The notes beneath the pieces are model-generated. The model saw only the letters and a list, made by a program, of their open reading frames with translations, had not been told where the DNA came from and made no database searches. Positions 35,875 to 44,939 of a stretch of DNA of 64,000 nt are shown in pieces. How positions within the stretch are numbered: position 1 is the stretch's first letter; every line of letters starts with the position of its first letter. Where the stretch lies: positions 1,984,001 to 2,048,000 of the forward strand of contig NZ_CP113116.1 in the NCBI RefSeq assembly GCF_026625985.1, read 5' to 3'. A program made the translations under genes and the position numbers. The stretch is from Mycobacterium sp. Aquia_213. Its GTDB lineage: Bacteria > Actinomycetota > Actinomycetes > Mycobacteriales > Mycobacteriaceae.

Positions 35875-36465
35875 TTAGCCTTGGCGCCGCGCAGCGAGTC
35901 GCGACAGGACCGTCTCGGCATCCGATGTTGCGCCGCGGTTGTACGGCAATTTGGAGAGCGCGGTTCCCATCGCGCAGGTGTTGGATACCGCGGCATAGGT
36001 CAGACCCGCACCGATTCCTGCGGCCAGCCATTTGAGTCGCGGGACGGCGACGCTGCCGAGAACGGAGGAGAGCACGAGTGACCCCGCCACCAGACGGACC
36101 TGACGCTCGAGGTCCCATCGCTGCGCGCCCCGGTCGACCGCGAAACCCCGCCCCTCCCAATCGGTGATGCCGTTCTCCAGGACGCGCCCGTTGGGTAGTC
36201 CCGCGTTTCGCAGCAGCGCTTGCGCCTTGGTCGCGCGCTGGCCCGAACGGCATACCAGCACGACGTCGTGATCGTCGTCGAGGCGTTGCGCGATCTCAGC
36301 ACCGTGCTCATCCACCACATCGAGCGGGACGTTGTAGGAGCCGGCGATGTGCGCGGTCTCGAATTCGGCGGGGGTCCGGACATCGACGACACGTGGAGCC
36401 CCGGGCGACTCCAGTAGCGTCCGAAGTTCTGGCGAGGTGATGACATTGGCAGTAGGTGTGCTCAT
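35875..36465 (-). CDS. Rhodanese with membrane DUF2892-type tail
   Basis: A 196-residue sulfurtransferase. The N-terminal rhodanese domain (about 1-105: VVDVRTPAEFETAHIAGSYNVPLD) has an active-site Cys loop VCRSGQRATKA. The C-terminal part (about 120-165) is a pair of hydrophobic segments of the DUF2892 type. It likely moves sulfane sulfur at the membrane. Start ATG 36465 is chosen because the next upstream start adds ten unrelated residues. It lies 63 bases after a persulfide dioxygenase gene on the same strand, so the two likely act together. Confidence 0.9.
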   Translation of the reverse strand: MSTPTANVITSPELRTLLESPGAPRVVDVRTPAEFETAHIAGSYNVPLDVVDEHGAEIAQRLDDDHDVVLVCRSGQRATKAQALLRNAGLPNGRVLENGITDWEGRGFAVDRGAQRWDLERQVRLVAGSLVLSSVLGSVAVPRLKWLAAGIGAGLTYAAVSNTCAMGTALSKLPYNRGATSDAETVLSRLAARRQG

Positions 36466-36528
36466 TTTCAGCTTCCGGTCGGTGTGACTTAGCACTACCC
36501 GAGCCGGAGCAGTGCTACGAGTTTTTGT

Positions 36529-37902
36529 TCAATGTGAATTTTTTGGTCCGGTGTCCGGCGTGGTGATCTCTAACTTTTCGGCGTTGTCGTAGGCGTCGTC
36601 GACCAGCACGACGCGGCGATCGTGCCGATCGAGCAGCGCGGCGGCGACCGACGCGCGATAGCCGCTGGCGCAATGGATCCACAGCTCATGGTCGGCGGGG
36701 ATCTCGTCGAGCCGTTCCGGCACTTCGTGCACTGCTACGTTGACCGCGCCGCGCACATGGCCGGCGTCGAACTCGTGGCGCTGGCGGACATCGAGCACGC
36801 GCACGCCGTCATCTCCAAGCACCGCGGCAAGTTCGCCGAAGTCGGCCACCCGGTAGCCGCGCAGCTTGTCACCATCGGCCAGGTCGCTGATGTCGCCGCT
36901 GGCGCCGCCGGTGAGGCGTTCGACGCCGATGCGGGAAAGCTGACGTTGCGCGTCGGCGATCTGCTTGGTGTCTTCGCCGATCAGGGTCAGCGGTGCGCCC
37001 CAGGTGTAGAGCCAGCCGAGATAGTTGACGAAAGGACCGGACAGCTCGAATCCGTATGTGCCAGAAAGATGTCCGGCCGCAAACGCGGTTCGGTTGCGTA
37101 GGTCGACGACCCATTCGCCGGCGTCGATCCGCCTGCGAAGCTCGCTCGGGTCGACCGGTGCGGGCGCCGACAGATCCGAAGCCGTGGGGCCGCTCCGGTT
37201 GATCACACCCATGTGCGCGTAGTAGGCGGGGAACGCCGACAGACCGGCGAGAAGTTCGTCGACGTAATCCTGCTCACCTTGGGTCAACGCGGGGTTTTTG
37301 CGGCGTTGGTCTCCGATGGTGGAGTCGTCGCCGTCGGTGGGCGCGGCCGAGCAGAAGCTGCCGAACCCGTGGGTGGGGTAGACCGGTGTCGACGCGGGCA
37401 GCTCGTCGGCAAGGCGCCGGACCGAATGGTATTGCAGCCGAGTCAATTCCTCGGTGTGCTCCTCGCCGAGTAGGTCGGTTCGTCCGGTGCTGCCGAACAG
37501 CATCGACCCTCCGGTGAATACGCCAACGGTGTCGCCGGAGTCGTCGCGGAGTACGTAGCTGATGTGATGCTGGGTGTGGCCAGGTGTGAGCAGCACTTCC
37601 AAATGTATTGCACCGCTGTCGATGTGGTCGCCATCGCCGACGGCGCGGCAGGTGAATTCGACGTGTTCTCCGGCGGGAAGAACATATTCGGCCCCGGTCG
37701 CGGCGGAAAGCGCCAGCCCGCCGGTGACGTAGTCATTGTGGATGTGGGTCTCGAGCACATGCGTGATCCGCAGCTCGCCCGTCAGCTCCAGCACCCGATC
37801 GATGTCGCGCTGCGGGTCGATGACGACCGCCACCTCACCGTCGCTCACCAGGTAGCTGCGGTCGCCCAACCCGGAGGTTTCGATGATCGATACGTCCAAC
37901 AC
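36529..37902 (-). CDS. Persulfide dioxygenase-rhodanese fusion (ETHE1-like)
   Basis: Oxidises glutathione- or mycothiol-type persulfides to sulfite. Of about 457 residues, the metallo-beta-lactamase domain (about 1-230) has the ligands THIHNDYVTGG, TPGHTQHH and YPTHGFGSF. Two rhodanese-like domains follow. The first (about 255-335) has no Cys in its active loop (LIGEDTKQ), while the second (about 360-450) has HCASGYRAS. The GTG at 37902 begins VLDVSIIETSGLGDRSYLV; an ATG 75 bases upstream adds an unconserved leader, so the start is uncertain. Confidence 0.9.
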   Translation of the reverse strand: MLDVSIIETSGLGDRSYLVSDGEVAVVIDPQRDIDRVLELTGELRITHVLETHIHNDYVTGGLALSAATGAEYVLPAGEHVEFTCRAVGDGDHIDSGAIHLEVLLTPGHTQHHISYVLRDDSGDTVGVFTGGSMLFGSTGRTDLLGEEHTEELTRLQYHSVRRLADELPASTPVYPTHGFGSFCSAAPTDGDDSTIGDQRRKNPALTQGEQDYVDELLAGLSAFPAYYAHMGVINRSGPTASDLSAPAPVDPSELRRRIDAGEWVVDLRNRTAFAAGHLSGTYGFELSGPFVNYLGWLYTWGAPLTLIGEDTKQIADAQRQLSRIGVERLTGGASGDISDLADGDKLRGYRVADFGELAAVLGDDGVRVLDVRQRHEFDAGHVRGAVNVAVHEVPERLDEIPADHELWIHCASGYRASVAAALLDRHDRRVVLVDDAYDNAEKLEITTPDTGPKNSH

Positions 37903-38058
37903 GTTTAGCGCCCATCCATGGAGGTGGTGTTTGCTCGACGCTACTTGTCGGCCGGTGGGCGTGCGCCGAGCTGACAATTGCCGCCGGCTGCCACATTGAC
38001 AATCGCGGCAGCACGGTATCCGCCATTTGTTCAGCAGATATCGAGGGCGAACAGGGCG

Positions 38059-38310
38059 CTATCCGGCCTGGCGTCGACCGTCGCTCAGCCACTCGGCGGG
38101 GTCTTGGCCCGCATCCGGTTCAACAGGCGCGGCGTCGCCGCTGCTCACTTGCGCGCGCAGCGAGCACCAGCGCTTCCGGACCAGGTGCTGCTCGTAAACC
38201 TTGTCGCGCTGTGCCTGGGAGAACGCGAAATCCAGGTCGATGGGTAGTCCCGCCCACGCGACTAGGCCCCCCGGCAATGCCTGGTCAGCTGGGTGATCGT
38301 CAGTCGCCAT
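38059..38310 (-). pseudogene. Relic of the nitrate reductase/flavoprotein fusion
   Basis: An 83-residue open frame whose middle (DLDFAFSQAQRDKVYEQHL, then VRKR) aligns with the tail of the large fusion protein next door (ELDLAFSRDQQEKVYVQHL, then MRKR) at about two thirds identity. Everything before that block is missing and the end diverges. A copy of the fusion gene's operator region lies just upstream (38369-38406), so the whole unit looks like a tandem duplicate that lost nearly all of its coding region. It may still be translated. Confidence 0.7.
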
Positions 38311-38368
38311 ACGGGCACCCCTTCATCGAATACGCACCAAGTTGTTGAGCACATGGTGCGATACCGAT

Positions 38369-38406
38369 GTTTCAGCCGCGGATGGCCGACGTTTCCGCCG
38401 TATTAC
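38369..38406 (-). promoter_or_regulatory. Second GlnR-like operator copy
   Basis: On the minus strand, half-sites GTAAT, GAAAC, CATCC and GAAAC follow one another with exactly six bases between each (11-base period). This is the double GTnAC-n6-GAAAC arrangement of GlnR boxes. It starts about six bases after the stop of the nitrate reductase fusion and about 60 bases before the relic frame. A surrounding stretch of about 57 bases is roughly three-quarters identical to the copy at 42690-42745. Confidence 0.65.
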
Positions 38407-38411
38407 GGGTT

Positions 38412-41400
38412 CTAGTAGACGTCGCGGTGGTAGCGCTTATCAGCGCTGAGCGACTGGACGTAGGTTTCCGCCGCGTCGAGGTCGAGGTTGCCGTGCTCGG
38501 CCGCGATCTCGCACAGCGCGCGATCGACGTCTTTGGCCATCGGGTCGGCACTGCCGCAGACATATAGCTGTGCGCCGTCCTGCAACCAGCTCCACAACTG
38601 AGCGCCACGCTTGCGCATCAGGTGCTGGACGTAGACCTTCTCCTGCTGATCGCGGGAGAACGCCAGGTCCAGCTCGGTGAGCAGCCCGTCGGCGTGCATC
38701 TTCTCAATCTCGTCGCGGTAGTAGTAGTCGGTCTCGGCGTGCTGCTCGCCGAAGAACAGCCAATTGGGCCCGGTGTGGCCGAGCGCGCGGCGCTCCTGCA
38801 GGAAGCCGCGGAACGGCGCGATACCGGTCCCGGGGCCGATCATGATCATCGGCGTGTCCGACTGACTCGGCGGGCGGAAATTGCTCGACGGCTGCAGGTA
38901 GACAGCGACTCGATCACCGGGGGAGCGGTCGGCAAGGTAGGTCGAACACACCCCGCGGCGCGGGATGCCCTGGTAGTTGTAGCGCACCGGCGAGACGGTC
39001 AGGTGGGCTTCCCCCGGGCACTCTTTGGGGCTCGATGAGATCGAGTAAAGCCGCGGTTGCAGGCGTTTGAGGACCCTGAGCCACTCGTGGGCCGATGCGT
39101 AAACCGGTAGCTGCGCCAGCAGATCGACGGACTGGCGGCCCCATGTCCAATTATTCAGGGCCGCTTTATTTTCCGGCCGCAGCAGCTCTGCGAGTTTCGG
39201 TTCGCCGGTGCGTTCCTGCACGAAGCGCACTACGTCCCGACTGATGTGGGCGATCTCGATGCGCTCGGTGAGCGCGGAACGCAGCGACATCAGGCCATGC
39301 TCACCGACCTCGACCGGGGTCTGCCCGTCCAGCCCGGTGACCGCCAGCCATTCGTCGACCAGCTGATCGCTGTTGCGTGGCCACACCCCGAGCGCGTCGC
39401 CCGCTTCATAGCCGGCGGCCTCGTCGGAAAGGTCGAAGACGATCTGCCGCACGTCTTTTGCGGAGTTCGGTCCGCTGAGGGTGGTGTTGCTGATCATGCC
39501 GGTGACCAGCGGGCGTTTCTTGTTGTAGGCAGGCGCCTGGGGGCGAGTTGCGGGACGAGGGGCGCACGCGGGGGCCGATGCCGGTGCGCCGACGCGGGTG
39601 GGGGTGCGCCTGAGCTCCTCGATGACCCCGCCCATCCACCCGGCGGCGGCCTCCTCGTAGTCGGGCTCGCAGTCGATGCGGTTGACGATGCGGGTCGCGC
39701 CCAGCTCCGCCAGCCGCTCATCGAGCTTGCGCCCATAGCCGCAGAAGTCGTTGTAGTTGGAGTCGCCGAGAGCCAAGACGGCGTAGCGGGTGCCGGAGAG
39801 CTGCGGTGCGCCGTCACCGGTTAGCGCCCGCCAGAGTCCGGCGCCGTTGTCCGGCGCCTCGCCGTCGCCGGTGGTGCTGGTGATCACCAACAGTTCTCGC
39901 GTCGTGGCCAACTCGGCCACCGGGAAGTCATCCATGCTGTGCAGCGCGACCGACAGCGCGGCTTCCCCGAGCTGGGCAGCGAATGCGGCGGCGAGTTCCT
40001 CGGCGTTGCCGGTCTGCGAGGCCCACAACACCACAATCGGGGCCTGCTTTGGATCGGCTTCGGCTACCGGGCTATTCGGCGGGTCGCCCGGTGTCTGGTT
40101 GGCGGGGGCGAGTGGCATGAAGGCCGGCGTTGACGCGGGTGCCTCGGCACGCGCGAACATGCCCGCGAGCAGACCGTCCACCCACAACCGGGTGTTGGTG
40201 TCGAATGGGGCGTTCAGTGGCAGGGTAGGCACCCCGGCCGTGCGGCGGCCGGCTTCCGTGCGCAATCCGGCCAGCACTCCGGCCAAGTAGGTGCGGCCGA
40301 GCGGACCAAGCGCAGGTGCCGGTTCGTTTGCCACACCAAGGATTTCGGCGAGAGCGTCAACGCGTGACACGCTGATTTCGGTGGCCTCCAGAGTATTGGG
40401 GTCTTCGGTGGCCACCGAAGGCTCGGGCTCGGTGTCGAAATCCGATGTGGCGGCGGCGATCTTGGCGACGGTGACCGCGCACGCCTTGAACTCGGGCTGG
40501 AAGGACACCGGATCCACGGCGTCGTTGGTGACCGCGTTGATCGACAAGTATTCGCCGAAGACGTCGTTCCAGTGGAAGGGCGCAAAGCAGTCGCCCAGCC
40601 GCACCCGGTCTGTGACCACGGCAGGCAGCACGGCTCGGCCACGGCGCGAGGCGATTTCGACCCGATCGCCATCGGCGATCTCGAGTCGTGCGGCGTCGAC
40701 AGGATGGATTTCGACGAACGGTCCCGAGTTGAGTTTGTTAAGCTTGGCGACCTTGCCGGTCTTGGTCATCGTGTGCCATTGGTGCGGCAGACGCCCGGTG
40801 TTGAGCAGGAACGGGTAGTCATCGTCCGGCATCTCGTCGGGCGACAGGTGCGGGCGGGCGAAGAACATCGCCCGGCCATTCGCGGTGGCGAAGGCCAACC
40901 GCGGCACGGTGCCGTCCTCCCGGACCAACTGAGTCTGGCTGACGCCGTCGTTGAGGTAGCGAATCGGGTTGCGGTCATCGGCGCCATCGGGCGGGCAGGG
41001 CCACTGCAGCGGGGTCTGTCGCAGCCGGTCGTAGCTCGCGCCACGCAAGTCGTAGCCCGTCTTGGGATTCCAGAATCGCTTGATCTCCTCGAACACGTCC
41101 TCGGCGGAGTCATAACTGAAGGAATCCGAAAAGCCCATCTCGCAAGCGATTCGGGCGATGATCTGCCAGTCCGGCATCGCTTGACCGGGAGCTTCGACCG
41201 CCGGCTGGAATAGCGTCATGTTGCGCTCGGAGTTGATCATCACGCCTTCGGATTCGGTCCACAAGGCGGCGGGCAGCAACACGTCGGCGTAGCCGTTGGT
41301 CTCGGTCTCGAAGAAGGCGTCTTGGGCGATCACCAGCTCGGCGCGCTCCAGACCCGCCAGCACCGTCTTCCGATTGGCAACGCTGGCAACGGGATTGGTG

Positions 41401-42635
41401 CAGATGATCCAGCAGGCCTTGATCTCCCCGGTGGCCATGCGGGAGAACATGTCGACGGTGCCGGTGCCGACCTCGCTGCGCAACGATCCGCGCGGGATGC
41501 CCCACTGGTCCTCGACGAAGTCGCGGTCGGCCGCTGACGTCACCGCGCGCTGGCCCGGCAGACCCGGCCCCATGTAACCCATTTCGCGCCCGCCCATCGC
41601 ATTGGGCTGCCCGGTCAGCGAGAACGGGCCGCTGCCCGGCTTGCAGATCGCGCCGGTTGCCAGGTGCAGGTTGCAGATCGCGTTGGTGTTCCAAGTGCCG
41701 TGGGTGCTCTGGTTGAGGCCCATCGTCCAGCAGGTCACGAAGTTCTCGGCCTCGCCGATCCAGCGTGCCGCGGTACGGATGTCCTCCGCGGGGATGCCCG
41801 TGGTCTTGCTGACCTTGTCCGGCGTGAAGTGCTCGAGGAAACTCGGCATCTCGTCCCAGCCCTCGGTGAATTCGGCGATGAATTCGGGGTCGGTGTGGCC
41901 GTTTTCGACGATCAGGTGCAGCAGCCCGTTCAGCAGGGCGAGGTCTGCGCCGGAGGAGATCTGCAGGAAGAGGTCGGCCTTTTCCGCGGTTGCGGTGCGG
42001 CGCGGGTCGACGACGATCAGCTTGGCGCCGGCCTTGACGCGGTCCATCATCCGCAGGAACAGAATCGGATGGCAATCGGCCATATTGGCGCCGATGACGA
42101 AGAAGACGTCGGCCTCCTCGAAGTCCTGATAGGAACCGGGCGGCCCGTCGGCGCCCAGCGACAGCTTGTAGCCGGACCCCGCGCTGGCCATGCACAGCCG
42201 GGAGTTCGATTCGATCTGGTTGGTGCCGATGAACCCCTTGGTCAGCTTGTTCGCGAGGTACTGCGCTTCCAGCGACATCTGGCCAGACACGTACAGGGCG
42301 AAGGCATCCGGGCCGTGTTCGTCGATGATGGCCCGCAACTGCTTGGCGGACTGGGTGATCGCGGTGTCGATGGCGACCGGCGCGGGGGATTCGCCGCGGT
42401 CGGCGCGCCAATAGGCCGAATCCATCCGGCCCGGTGCGGCCAGCATGTCCGCGGTGGTCGTGCCCTTGGTGCACAGACGGCCGAAGTTGGCCGGGTGGCT
42501 TTTGCTTCCAACAGATTTCGCAACGTGACGGCGGTCGCTGCCCGGATCGGTTGTGATCTGCAACACCATGCCGCAGCCGACACCGCAGTAGGCGCACATG
42601 CTGTTCACGGTGTCCTGACCGTGCTCTGCAGCCAC
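38412..42635 (-). CDS. Assimilatory nitrate reductase fused to CysJ-type flavoprotein reductase
   Basis: A 1,407-residue cytosolic fusion that should take electrons from NADPH to reduce nitrate to nitrite. A [4Fe-4S] site uses Cys14, 17, 21 and 55 (CAYCGVGC; RLCTKG). The molybdopterin oxidoreductase domain runs to about 720 (SRLCMASAGSGYK; NPVASVANRK; MNPT-type motifs). After a linker come an FMN flavodoxin domain (about 865-1010, VLWASQTGNAEELA), then FAD and NADPH domains (RLYSISSSP; GPGTGIAPFRGFLQERR; C-terminal HRDVY). GTG 42635 follows GGAAGGAGGG at eight bases, better than the ATG further up. A GlnR-like operator stands upstream. Confidence 0.94.
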   Translation of the reverse strand: MAAEHGQDTVNSMCAYCGVGCGMVLQITTDPGSDRRHVAKSVGSKSHPANFGRLCTKGTTTADMLAAPGRMDSAYWRADRGESPAPVAIDTAITQSAKQLRAIIDEHGPDAFALYVSGQMSLEAQYLANKLTKGFIGTNQIESNSRLCMASAGSGYKLSLGADGPPGSYQDFEEADVFFVIGANMADCHPILFLRMMDRVKAGAKLIVVDPRRTATAEKADLFLQISSGADLALLNGLLHLIVENGHTDPEFIAEFTEGWDEMPSFLEHFTPDKVSKTTGIPAEDIRTAARWIGEAENFVTCWTMGLNQSTHGTWNTNAICNLHLATGAICKPGSGPFSLTGQPNAMGGREMGYMGPGLPGQRAVTSAADRDFVEDQWGIPRGSLRSEVGTGTVDMFSRMATGEIKACWIICTNPVASVANRKTVLAGLERAELVIAQDAFFETETNGYADVLLPAALWTESEGVMINSERNMTLFQPAVEAPGQAMPDWQIIARIACEMGFSDSFSYDSAEDVFEEIKRFWNPKTGYDLRGASYDRLRQTPLQWPCPPDGADDRNPIRYLNDGVSQTQLVREDGTVPRLAFATANGRAMFFARPHLSPDEMPDDDYPFLLNTGRLPHQWHTMTKTGKVAKLNKLNSGPFVEIHPVDAARLEIADGDRVEIASRRGRAVLPAVVTDRVRLGDCFAPFHWNDVFGEYLSINAVTNDAVDPVSFQPEFKACAVTVAKIAAATSDFDTEPEPSVATEDPNTLEATEISVSRVDALAEILGVANEPAPALGPLGRTYLAGVLAGLRTEAGRRTAGVPTLPLNAPFDTNTRLWVDGLLAGMFARAEAPASTPAFMPLAPANQTPGDPPNSPVAEADPKQAPIVVLWASQTGNAEELAAAFAAQLGEAALSVALHSMDDFPVAELATTRELLVITSTTGDGEAPDNGAGLWRALTGDGAPQLSGTRYAVLALGDSNYNDFCGYGRKLDERLAELGATRIVNRIDCEPDYEEAAAGWMGGVIEELRRTPTRVGAPASAPACAPRPATRPQAPAYNKKRPLVTGMISNTTLSGPNSAKDVRQIVFDLSDEAAGYEAGDALGVWPRNSDQLVDEWLAVTGLDGQTPVEVGEHGLMSLRSALTERIEIAHISRDVVRFVQERTGEPKLAELLRPENKAALNNWTWGRQSVDLLAQLPVYASAHEWLRVLKRLQPRLYSISSSPKECPGEAHLTVSPVRYNYQGIPRRGVCSTYLADRSPGDRVAVYLQPSSNFRPPSQSDTPMIMIGPGTGIAPFRGFLQERRALGHTGPNWLFFGEQHAETDYYYRDEIEKMHADGLLTELDLAFSRDQQEKVYVQHLMRKRGAQLWSWLQDGAQLYVCGSADPMAKDVDRALCEIAAEHGNLDLDAAETYVQSLSADKRYHRDVY

Positions 42636-42666
42636 GCCTACGTCCCTCCTTCCGAGCGCGCAAGGG

Positions 42667-42733
42667 TCTATAGCGGTAAATCGTGCGACATGGATGTTTC
42701 GGCACCGGGCGTCCGATGTTTCCGCCGTTTTAC
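42667..42733 (-). promoter_or_regulatory. Promoter with GlnR-like operator for the nitrate reductase fusion
   Basis: On the minus strand, half-sites GTAAA, GAAAC, CGCCC and GAAAC are spaced by six bases each (42696-42733). They are followed 23 bases later by a TATAGA -10 box (42667-42672). The predicted start lies about 25 bases before the GTG. GlnR is the mycobacterial activator of nitrate assimilation under nitrogen limitation; binding here is inferred. The remaining bases up to lppP (42734-42923) show nothing more. Confidence 0.65.
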
Positions 42734-42923
42734 GGCTTGATCTCACCGGATCCGAACGCATTTGTGAGGTGTGTGGAAAGCCCGCGGCCGAGTGCGTAAC
42801 CGCAGGTCAGCATTGATCTGCGGCTTGATGTCAGATTACCCGCGGGCCCTTGGGAATTCGCTGCCAGAACGGGCTTTCGGACCAAACAAATGGGACATTC
42901 ACAGTTTTCGCTAAGCTCACAAA

Positions 42924-43406
42924 GTGCGTCGTCACATTGTGATTTTTCTGGCTTTGTTGGCCGCGTCTTGCGGCGGAAAGCCAACGGCACCGTCGGCGTC
43001 GCGGGCGGACACGTGCAAGGAGTCCGACGGGCCGAGCGCCGAGACCGTGCGCCAGGCGATCGCCTCGATTCCCGTCGAGGTTTCCGGCTCGAGCTGGGTG
43101 GAGATCGGACGCGGGCACACGAAGAATTGCCGGCTGTACTGGGTGCAGATTATCCCGACCATCGCCAGCGAGACGACTCCCCAGCAGCTGGTGTTCTTCG
43201 ACCACAACCGGTCGCTGGGCACACCGACGCCAAACCCCAAGCCGTACATCACGGTGCTGCCCGGCGGCGACGATGCGGTCACGGTTCAGTACCAATGGCA
43301 GACCGGGCACGAAGAGCCCTGTTGTCCCAAGGGAATCGGCACCGTTAAGTTCCACATCGGGCCGGACGGCACGTTGCAAGCACTCGGCAAGATTCCGCAC
43401 CAATAG
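42924..43406 (+). CDS. lppP: LppP/LprE family lipoprotein
   Basis: A 160-residue lipoprotein of unknown role. The signal peptide is short with lipobox LAASC-GG (Cys16). The mature domain has several Cys (DTCKES, NCRLYW, EEPCCPKG) that could form disulfides, and the motif VFFDHNRSLGTPTPNPKPYITV typical of the LppP/LprE family. It starts with GTG. The position before narK matches lppP (Rv2330c). Confidence 0.88.
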   Translation: MRRHIVIFLALLAASCGGKPTAPSASRADTCKESDGPSAETVRQAIASIPVEVSGSSWVEIGRGHTKNCRLYWVQIIPTIASETTPQQLVFFDHNRSLGTPTPNPKPYITVLPGGDDAVTVQYQWQTGHEEPCCPKGIGTVKFHIGPDGTLQALGKIPHQ

Positions 43407-43484
43407 GTTTACCGCACATCATGTTCCGATATTCCGCGAGATTCGGTCTTGGTATCGAAGGGATTACAGTGCCTGAACGCGACG

Positions 43485-44921
43485 ATGCGTCCAGTTCGAA
43501 CGGTCAAGCGAGTGGGTAGGTCACGTCATCTCTCTCATTGGGACGCAGAAGATCTGGAGGCCTGGGAAGCGGGCGGCAAGACGATCGCCCGAAACAACCT
43601 GTTCTGGTCGGCCGTCATCGTGCACCTGGGCTACGCGATATGGGCGCTCTGGCCGGTGATGGCACTGTTCATGCCCAGGGAAATCTACGGCTTTTCCGCC
43701 GGCGACAAACTGCTGCTCGGTATTACCGCCACCCTGGTCGGGGCATGCCTGCGGCCGACATATGCCGTGGCAACCGCGATCTTCGGCGGCCGTAACTTGG
43801 CCATGTTCTCGGCGTTTGTGCTGGTGGTGCCGGTCATCGGCGCGATGGTCCTGCTTGCTCATCCGGGTCTGCCGTTGTGGCCGTACCTGGTGTGCGCCGC
43901 CCTGTCCGGCATGGGAGGCGGTAATTTCGCGGCTTCGGCAAGCAACGCCAACTCGTTCTACCCGCACCGGCTCAAGGGCGCGGCGCTGGGGATCGCCGGC
44001 GGGATCGGCAATCTCGGGGTGCCGATGATGCAGATCGTCGGGCTGGTGGTCATCGCCGCCGCGGGCGACCGGCAGCCGTACTGGGTGTGCGGCCTGTATC
44101 TGGTCTTGCTGACGACCGCGGGTTTCGGTGCCGCGTTCTTCATGAACAACGTCGCCCAGCACCGAGTGCAGCCGGGCCGGCTGCGAGCGATCCTGTCGGT
44201 GGTGGTTTCCACCCGCGACACCTGGCTGCTCTCGCTGCTCTACCTCGGCACCTTCGGGTCGTTCATCGGGTTCTCGTTCGCGTTCGCCCAGGTGCTGCAG
44301 ACCAGTTTCGTGGCCGGCGGGCAAACCACCTCCCAGGCCTCGCTGCACGCCGCCGAACTGGCCTTCATCGGACCGCTGCTCGCCGCGCTGTCCCGCATCT
44401 ACGGCGGGCGGCTCGCCGACCGGCTCGGCGGCGGGCGCGTCACGTGCGCGGTATTCGTCAGCATGGGTCTGTCGGCCGGAATGCTGATCACCGTCGGCAC
44501 CATCGAGGATCCGCACGCGGGTCCGGTCAGCGGCTCGGCGATGGCTGGTTACGTGGCCTGCTTCATCGCCTTGTTCACCTTGGCCGGGTTGGGCAATGGT
44601 TCGGTCTACAAGATGATCCCGACGATTTTCGAAACGTGCAGCCAGAATCTGGATATCAGCGAGACCGACCAGCGGCAGTGGTCACGGGTGATTTCGGGCA
44701 TTGTCATCGGCGTCGTCGCCGGCGCCGGGTCGTTGGGCGGTGTCGGGATCAACGTGGCGTTGCGGCAGTCCTATGTCAGCACCGGCACGATGACGTCGGC
44801 ATTCTGGATCTTCCTGTCCGTTTACATCGCTGCCGCACTGCTGACCTGGGTCAGGTACGTGCGCCGCCCGCTGAGTGCGCCCGCGAACAATAGCGTTGCC
44901 GGTGCGGTCGAAGCCGGTTGA
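43485..44921 (+). CDS. narK: NarK-family nitrate/nitrite transporter
   Basis: Twelve-helix major facilitator protein for nitrate uptake or nitrite export. It contains the family stretches ALSGMGGGNFAASASNANSFYPHRLKGAALGIAGGIGNLG and AELAFIGPLLAALSRIYGGRLADRLGG, plus a C-terminal loop with NGSVYKMIPTIF. About 478 residues. The start is uncertain: ATG 43485, GTG 43512 and GTG 43449 are all in frame without strong ribosome sites. It is divergent from the nitrate reductase fusion with lppP between, and supplies its substrate. Confidence 0.92.
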   Translation: MRPVRTVKRVGRSRHLSHWDAEDLEAWEAGGKTIARNNLFWSAVIVHLGYAIWALWPVMALFMPREIYGFSAGDKLLLGITATLVGACLRPTYAVATAIFGGRNLAMFSAFVLVVPVIGAMVLLAHPGLPLWPYLVCAALSGMGGGNFAASASNANSFYPHRLKGAALGIAGGIGNLGVPMMQIVGLVVIAAAGDRQPYWVCGLYLVLLTTAGFGAAFFMNNVAQHRVQPGRLRAILSVVVSTRDTWLLSLLYLGTFGSFIGFSFAFAQVLQTSFVAGGQTTSQASLHAAELAFIGPLLAALSRIYGGRLADRLGGGRVTCAVFVSMGLSAGMLITVGTIEDPHAGPVSGSAMAGYVACFIALFTLAGLGNGSVYKMIPTIFETCSQNLDISETDQRQWSRVISGIVIGVVAGAGSLGGVGINVALRQSYVSTGTMTSAFWIFLSVYIAAALLTWVRYVRRPLSAPANNSVAGAVEAG

Positions 44922-44939
44922 GCCGACAGCGATTCGGGT

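Noticed and set aside
41110..42705. 531-codon frame on the same strand as the nitrate reductase fusion
   Set aside because: Out-of-frame shadow of the molybdopterin domain; no Fe-S or cofactor motif.
43469..43519. 16-codon frame before narK as a leader peptide
   Set aside because: It has a fair ribosome site but no special codon content, and narK's own start is uncertain, so the case is too weak.
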